Below are positions 36,677-41,582 of a stretch of DNA of 41,582 nt, piece by piece. Below the pieces are notes generated by a model. That model ran no database searches. It was given only the letters and a program-made list of their open reading frames with translations, and had not been told where the DNA came from. The stretch comes from a virus. The DNA is taken from the IMG/VR virus record IMGVR_UViG_3300032118_003142, positions 1 through 41,582 of that record. One strand, written 5' to 3'. Each line of letters starts with the position of its first letter. Within the stretch, counting starts at the first letter, position 1. The translations under genes and the position numbers were made by a program.

Positions 36677-37072
36677 ATGTCGGACTTTGAGATAGGAACC
36701 ACTCTGGAAGAGATGACGAACGTGGAGCAGCTGGCAGAGCCGCTGCCGGCGCCGCGGTCCACCTATCAGGATTATTCGGCGCTGGTGCAGCTGGGCTCCG
36801 GGGCATCGATCGGGCAGGGATTCCCGACTGCGACGTGGACCTTCGGGACGCTGACGACGGCGCAACGGGACCAGCTGAAGAGCTTCTGCACGGGCGCCTC
36901 GGCGACGGTGTACATCCAGACGAAACTGAGCAGCGAGGACGGGGGCGCTGACGAGTATGCAGTGTTTTCGGCGATCATGAGCTGGCCATTCCCTGAACCG
37001 GGGCGGGCCTATTCGATGCGCAACAACTACGTGATCGAGTTCACATTTTTGGAACTTCAGGAGGGATCGTAG
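36677..37072 (+). CDS. Distal tail-tip protein, small
   Basis: The protein has 131 residues, with ATG 36677 behind GGAGG. It follows the tape measure. Features: 'STYQDYSALVQLGSGASIGQ', 'FPTATWTFGTLTTAQRDQLK', 'FSAIMSWPFPEPGRAYSMRN' and 'YVIEFTFLEL'. They describe a beta-sandwich of the type seen in small minor tail proteins (gpM/Dit-like domains of siphovirus tail tips). The 5' end has a displaced duplicate upstream (36581). The family is not firmly named. Confidence 0.6.
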   Translation: MSDFEIGTTLEEMTNVEQLAEPLPAPRSTYQDYSALVQLGSGASIGQGFPTATWTFGTLTTAQRDQLKSFCTGASATVYIQTKLSSEDGGADEYAVFSAIMSWPFPEPGRAYSMRNNYVIEFTFLELQEGS

Positions 37073-37081
37073 TGGCCGATT

Positions 37082-37137
37082 CTTGCGACTCATGTCGCAA
37101 GGACTTGCGATGGCGGCTGGAAGCCGCCTCGCGGCGG
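37082..37137 (+). repeat. F1 element, copy 16
   Basis: CTTGCGAC-tcat-GTCGCAAG (37082-37101) and GGCGGC-tggaa-GCCGCC (37112-37128), then TCGCGGCGGGGC. It occupies most of the 90-nt junction before the large tail-tip gene. Confidence 0.85.
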
Positions 37138-37162
37138 GGCAGCCGATGCGGAAACAGGAATT

Positions 37163-40066
37163 ATGGCTAGAGCACTGATAGATCCCGAGCCAGCGCTGCT
37201 GCGAGGGCCGCGGCAGAGGACGCGGCTCTTCGTGGATGCCGACTTGCCGCCGGTCGTTTTTGCATGCCGCGTGAACCAGAGTTTCACGAGCAAGGACATG
37301 GTGCTGGAGGTCATATATGACCTCGACGGAGTGACGATCGAGGGCGTTTACACGGATGTGCTGGCGGGGATGACCATATTGATCGGATCATCGCAGGGGG
37401 ACGACGACCTGGGCAGCTGCCGTGCCCGGAAGTCGGAGGTCGTCGGGGCGGCGGCGGATGCCACACACTTGTACATCGGGCTGACCTCGGAGATCGTCTG
37501 GGCGGACAATATCTTCATGACGGTGATCGCGGATTGGTGCCTGTGGGCGAAGCCACTGGTGGTCAATGAGGGCGAGGCAGTGCTGGTGGACGGGGAGACC
37601 GCCTACAACGGCCAGAACGCGAACTTCGCGCCGGTGATCGTGGCGGGCCCGGCGCGGCGTGTGGCCAGGCTCGAGGGCGATTATGTCGACGTGGCGTTCG
37701 ACCTGTCTGGTTCGTGGGTCCTGGGATCGAGCATCAGCTCCCGATCGGTGAGTGCGCCGGGGGGAACGGTGACGGGCGGGGGCACGGCGACGCCGGTCGT
37801 CCGATATGCCGCGACGGGGCGATACTGGATCGCGTTCACAGCGGGGGCGGTGAATGGGAAGAGCAGCACGGCCTATCGAACGGTGCGCATCTTCTCGGAT
37901 GCCGATCCACTACTGACGGTGTTCGGGCCGCCGGAGGGATCGGGCGATTATGACGACGGCGGATGGCGGCTGGGACTGAATGTCTACTTGCCGCAGTCGA
38001 CGCTGGAGGTGATCCGCAAGCATGCGATGATCACGCTCGTGGCGGAGGACTGGTACGACGACACGAAGATCAGCATCGGCCCGGTGGCTGGATCAGAGAA
38101 TGTGGTGGCGATCGGCTGGCTGGCCACGGATGAGATCCGGGCGAATCCGAGAACGGGCGGGACGGCGAGGCTGGAGGTGCTGGGGCCACAGGCCTGGCTA
38201 GACCGGATCGGGACGTCGATGCTGGGACTGAACAATGCTACCGCGACACCGGGGGAATGGAATGAGGTGCAGCAGCTGACGGTGGACAAGGCGCTGCAGC
38301 ACATCATCACCTGGCGGTCCACGATCGCCGCAGTGATGGACGTGTATCGAAGCGACGACGGCCGGATCGCGGATATATTCCCGAATTCGGAGACGACGCT
38401 GTGGGGGCAGCTGGCAGCGATCGGGGCGCGGATCCTGGCCAGGCCGCTGTGCGACCGCTATGGCAGGCTGTTCCTGCGGATCGATCCGCAGTTCGTGGCC
38501 GAGGACGACCGATCGGCATTTCCGACGGTGATGACGGTGGAGAAGGGGGATTGGCGGGACGAGCTGGTGATGCGGCAGAATATGGAGCAGGTGACGCAAC
38601 TGCTGCAGGTGGCGAGTCTGGCCGGAGGCGGAGAGCAGCAGGCGATCTACAGCCTGGCAGCGGGGCACATCTTGAAGCACTTCGGATCGCAGGCGGTGAG
38701 CGCGGAGGCGGACCTGATCGTGGCGAGCCAGGAGCAGGCGAACGAGATCGCCGGGCTGCGGCTGGGACGGGCGAACCGGGAATTCGATTTCGAGATCCCG
38801 CTGGCACAGAACAATCGCATGGTGGACATCTGCCCGGAGCAGTATGTGGGACTGACACTCGAGGCAGGGGACACGCCGCGGGGGATCGAGTTCGACGGGC
38901 GCATCGTGGTGCGGCATATCGAGCTGAAGTACGAGATGAAATCGGGCTTCCTGTGGTTCGAGTGGAGCGGGGAGCAGGAGACCTTCGCAGAGAACACGGT
39001 GAACGGGGACATCCCCGTGGGCGATGAACTGCCGACGATGCCGGTGCTGCCGCCCCTGCCGCCCCTGCCGCCACTGCCGACAGATCCGGTCCTAGAGGAG
39101 TCGCCGGTCGGTGAGGACGGCCCGCCGAATGTGGTGCTGGCCATCCCGGGCAAAGGCATCTGGTACACCCAGGACTTCGACACGGAAAAGCCCCACTGGT
39201 ACGGCTGGAGCTCGGGACTGGATACCGATGCGATCGACCACATCTGGGCCTTCGACATCTCGAAGACCTCGGGCCTGGCCATTCTGCACACACAGAAGTA
39301 TGGGGGTGAGGGGCGATTATGGGTATCGCAGGGCCCGGGAGAGGAGTGGACCCTGCTGGCCGGTTCGACGACCAGCCCCGTGGTCATGGCGGCGGCACTC
39401 AATCGCGGTGTTGATGACGAGATCGCTGCGATCCTGCAGAGTGGATGGAACCAGCCGGGCAGATGGTACGTGGGCACGTCCGAGGGACTGACGGCCAAGG
39501 CTCTGACGGGCTTCAACGCGCACTGTGCCAGCCCCATGGTGTACGGGGCCGGAGTATGGACTGCCTGGAATTCGTGGATCCCAGTAGCTCTCTTGCAAGC
39601 CAATCGTGACGGTACATTCCTGCGGGCGACCAACTATGGGAACGGATCGGGTGCCGGCGGATATCTGTCGCGCGGGAATGTGAATGGGGCGACCTTCATC
39701 ATGTGGAACCGCTCGCCGGGTTTTGCATGCACGCCGGATAACGGACTGAACTTCATAGAGATCAACACTAGTCCCCCGGCTCGCTGGGAGGGTGTGGGTG
39801 CGGATCCCCTGGGGCGCTACATCATGGTCTCACAAACATATATCACGGTGAAGTCATCCGACCACGGGGCAACCTTCGGGACCATCATCGGGGCATACGG
39901 CAACGGTGCGGTGTGGAACCTCGGGGACAGCCAGAACTGGCTCATTCAAACGGGCCTGACGGTGTACTTCTCGCATGACTTCGGGACCACGTGGGTCGAT
40001 CGACGGGGCGATCTGCAGACGCAGCTCGGCATCGGGTGGCTTGCTGTGGCCGTGAGGAACTTCTAA
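37163..40066 (+). CDS. Large tail-tip / spike protein with C-terminal propeller-like domain
   Basis: The protein has 967 residues from ATG 37163 (AGGA upstream). Residues 1-~620 look like a tail hub or tail-associated protein: several beta domains ('FDLSGSWVLGSSISSRSV', an Ig-like fold) and a conserved 'QLAAIGARILARPLCDRYGR' region. 'DICPEQYVGLTLEAGDTPRG' follows, as in hub proteins. A proline-rich hinge (PLPPLPPLPPLP, ~628-640) separates it from a C-terminal part (~650-967) with BNR-like motifs ('VKSSDHGATFGTI', 'YFSHDFGTTWVD') and tryptophan-rich strands, probably a beta-propeller for receptor binding. The propeller suggests carbohydrate recognition. Confidence 0.65.
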   Translation: MARALIDPEPALLRGPRQRTRLFVDADLPPVVFACRVNQSFTSKDMVLEVIYDLDGVTIEGVYTDVLAGMTILIGSSQGDDDLGSCRARKSEVVGAAADATHLYIGLTSEIVWADNIFMTVIADWCLWAKPLVVNEGEAVLVDGETAYNGQNANFAPVIVAGPARRVARLEGDYVDVAFDLSGSWVLGSSISSRSVSAPGGTVTGGGTATPVVRYAATGRYWIAFTAGAVNGKSSTAYRTVRIFSDADPLLTVFGPPEGSGDYDDGGWRLGLNVYLPQSTLEVIRKHAMITLVAEDWYDDTKISIGPVAGSENVVAIGWLATDEIRANPRTGGTARLEVLGPQAWLDRIGTSMLGLNNATATPGEWNEVQQLTVDKALQHIITWRSTIAAVMDVYRSDDGRIADIFPNSETTLWGQLAAIGARILARPLCDRYGRLFLRIDPQFVAEDDRSAFPTVMTVEKGDWRDELVMRQNMEQVTQLLQVASLAGGGEQQAIYSLAAGHILKHFGSQAVSAEADLIVASQEQANEIAGLRLGRANREFDFEIPLAQNNRMVDICPEQYVGLTLEAGDTPRGIEFDGRIVVRHIELKYEMKSGFLWFEWSGEQETFAENTVNGDIPVGDELPTMPVLPPLPPLPPLPTDPVLEESPVGEDGPPNVVLAIPGKGIWYTQDFDTEKPHWYGWSSGLDTDAIDHIWAFDISKTSGLAILHTQKYGGEGRLWVSQGPGEEWTLLAGSTTSPVVMAAALNRGVDDEIAAILQSGWNQPGRWYVGTSEGLTAKALTGFNAHCASPMVYGAGVWTAWNSWIPVALLQANRDGTFLRATNYGNGSGAGGYLSRGNVNGATFIMWNRSPGFACTPDNGLNFIEINTSPPARWEGVGADPLGRYIMVSQTYITVKSSDHGATFGTIIGAYGNGAVWNLGDSQNWLIQTGLTVYFSHDFGTTWVDRRGDLQTQLGIGWLAVAVRNF

Positions 40067-40067
40067 G

Positions 40068-41582
40068 ATGGCAAAGGTCGACAGGCTGCGCAAGTCGCTG
40101 CAAACTCGGCTGGATCCGTATCAGCTGAAGCCCCACCAGTGGGTGGGGGTGATCGGGAACGCGGCGGGGGAGGTGTATCCGGACAGCAGCGACCGGCGAT
40201 TCATCTGGGTGCGGGATTTCGGCGGGGTGCCGCACACGGTATTCAACCAGCGCGTGCCGGCGATCGCCGGCTACCTGGTCAAGGTGGGGAGGAACCAGGA
40301 CCGGCCGACGCTGGAGGAGGTGGTCGGCTGGATCCCGATGTGGGATGCGCCCTCGGTGCAGTCGTCCGTACCTATGCATGGGGAGATGCACGCATTCCCG
40401 AGCCATGACACCGTATGGGTGCACGGCGAGCAGTTCACGCCATGGATGGCGGTGCCGAGTGGGATGACGCTGACCATCTATCCGTCGGCCACGTCGACGC
40501 CGACGGGGTGGATGTGGGGGAGCCCGACGCCCATCGATCTCAGCAGCTATGTGCCGGATGAGGATGCGCTGCTGGTGCTGATCTCGGTGGACGAGAACGG
40601 GGAGTTCGTGGTGACGGTGGGCGAGACGCAGATCCTGGAGGGGATCTCGGTGGAGGACATCCCGGCCGTGCCAGCGGGCACGCAACCGTTGTGGGCGGTG
40701 AAGCTGGTCGCTGATATGACCACGATCGAGGGGATGGAGGGCGAGCGCTATAAGTACGTGATCGACCTGCGGTGGGGCCAGGGCGGTGGCGGAGATGTGA
40801 TCAGTCCAGCTACCAATACCGATAGCAAGATCCCCCAATGGAACGGGGCGAATTCAAAAACACTGAAGGACGGCCTGACACTTGTCACCACTGTGGGCGA
40901 TCCGGGGGCGGACACCGCAGTGGCGAGCGAGCAGGCGGTGAGGGAGGTCATCGACGTTCACGAGCACCTGACCTTTTCCCCGGATACTAACGAGATTTAC
41001 CGTAACAATTCCTGCAACGCCAGCAACTTTGCCGGCACCATAGCCACCCTTCCCGGTGGCGCCGCCATCACTTATACCCTCGTTACCGGCAATGATGATG
41101 CAATGGTCTGCGCATCGACTACCAACAACGCCAAGATGCGCCTCCATAACACCACCCGCGGCAATTATGCCCGCATCATTTCCTGCGTCGTTGCAACCAC
41201 CACCATTACCTTCGATGCCAATGTTCCCGCCAACTGGCAGATAGGTGATGTGATCACCATACTCAGCCCCACTCTTGGCTTCTCGGCCGTCTCGTGGGTG
41301 GAACTCGAGATCACCACAGGTGCTCTCCTAAATAAGAATAATTGCATCCTTACTCTTTTGTTCAAGGATACAGGTACTGCGCCCATCCAATTCCGGTCTC
41401 AACCATACGAGGGGGCAACACCTACCAAGATGCACTCTTGGTGGACCCAGGTAGCTAATCAATACATCGGTTCCGAGTTCCATTTGAAAATAACGTCCAA
41501 CGTTATCTGCATAGGATGGGCAGCAACAGGCGCAGGCACAGCCACCGTCATACTCAAACAGATCGGCTATTACTTACCGTGA
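40068..41582 (+). CDS. Tail fibre / receptor-binding protein
   Basis: The protein has 504 residues, ends at the last base of the window and starts 1 nt after the spike stop. Residues ~1-245 share the high-GC style of the tail module ('WVGVIGNAAGEVYPDSSDRR', 'DEDALLVLISVDENGEFVVT'). A short linker with 'TNTDSKIPQWNGANSKTLKD' and 'DPGADTAVASEQAVREVIDV' is typical of phage fibre shafts. From ~305 the coding DNA becomes visibly AT-richer and the protein turns to serine/threonine/asparagine-rich strands ending 'ATVILKQIGYYLP'. This looks like a swapped C-terminal receptor-binding head. The position at the end of the tail module agrees. Confidence 0.65.
   Translation: MAKVDRLRKSLQTRLDPYQLKPHQWVGVIGNAAGEVYPDSSDRRFIWVRDFGGVPHTVFNQRVPAIAGYLVKVGRNQDRPTLEEVVGWIPMWDAPSVQSSVPMHGEMHAFPSHDTVWVHGEQFTPWMAVPSGMTLTIYPSATSTPTGWMWGSPTPIDLSSYVPDEDALLVLISVDENGEFVVTVGETQILEGISVEDIPAVPAGTQPLWAVKLVADMTTIEGMEGERYKYVIDLRWGQGGGGDVISPATNTDSKIPQWNGANSKTLKDGLTLVTTVGDPGADTAVASEQAVREVIDVHEHLTFSPDTNEIYRNNSCNASNFAGTIATLPGGAAITYTLVTGNDDAMVCASTTNNAKMRLHNTTRGNYARIISCVVATTTITFDANVPANWQIGDVITILSPTLGFSAVSWVELEITTGALLNKNNCILTLLFKDTGTAPIQFRSQPYEGATPTKMHSWWTQVANQYIGSEFHLKITSNVICIGWAATGAGTATVILKQIGYYLP

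Noticed and set aside
6798-37137. CRISPR array interpretation of the repeats
   Set aside because: The repeats are dispersed at irregular kilobase distances with variable stems. There are no uniform spacers and no cas genes.
40068-41582. Diversity-generating retroelement target in the tail fibre
   Set aside because: No reverse transcriptase, accessory protein or template repeat copy of the fibre end is present in the window.

Overview
The window is a compact, fully co-oriented phage or prophage genome segment. All credible genes lie on the + strand, many overlap by the 4-nt ATGA stop/start, and base composition is high-GC apart from one AT-richer patch near 7 kb and the last ~600 nt. The structural genes (terminase, HK97-fold capsid, portal, tail tube, tape measure, tail tip) describe a long-tailed siphovirus-like virion. 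A tyrosine recombinase near the left end suggests a temperate lifestyle. I cannot name the host. The interspersed palindromic repeat families resemble kinds I associate with Chloroflexota or cyanobacteria-like genomes, so a Chloroflexota (Anaerolineae-like) host is a weak inference only.

Layout. 1-2.6 kb: XRE-type regulator, small membrane and unknown proteins, integrase. 2.6-3.1 kb: mostly repeat DNA. 3.1-6.8 kb: small conserved phage protein, Toprim primase, replicative ATPase. 6.8-7.4 kb: non-coding region with eleven copies of a GTGAAGA heptamer in both orientations, a candidate origin, centromere or operator. 7.4-10.1 kb: two different ParB-like proteins. 10.1-17.2 kb: accessory genes (membrane protein, ASCH-like protein, several small zinc-binding proteins, HNH nuclease, a two-domain glycosyltransferase and a methyltransferase). 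17.1-17.35 kb: strong sigma70-type promoter, ~170-nt structured leader and intrinsic terminator. 17.4-20.1 kb: lysis genes (two membrane proteins, GH25 endolysin). 20.1-34 kb: terminase, one 1029-residue protease-scaffold-capsid polyprotein, connector proteins, portal (unusually far downstream of the capsid), minor head protein, tail tube. 34.1-41.6 kb: tail chaperone with overlapping frames, tape measure, tail tip, spike and fibre.

The most unusual aspect is a load of small palindromic elements. Sixteen copies of a two-hairpin element (family F1) are present, all in the same orientation as transcription. Their stems differ by paired, compensatory changes. Eight copies lie in frame inside proteins, including terminase, capsid polyprotein, minor head, glycosyltransferase and ParB. 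Most others sit in gene junctions, where the 3' end of the element merges with the Shine-Dalgarno of the next gene. Two further families (F2, F3) also give in-frame peptides or occupy junctions, and a fourth hairpin type (F4) occurs once. No transposase is present. This is reminiscent of Rickettsia palindromic elements but in a virus, and is my best candidate for an undescribed system. The iteron/ParB region, the structured leader of the lysis operon and the fused capsid polyprotein are the next most interesting items.
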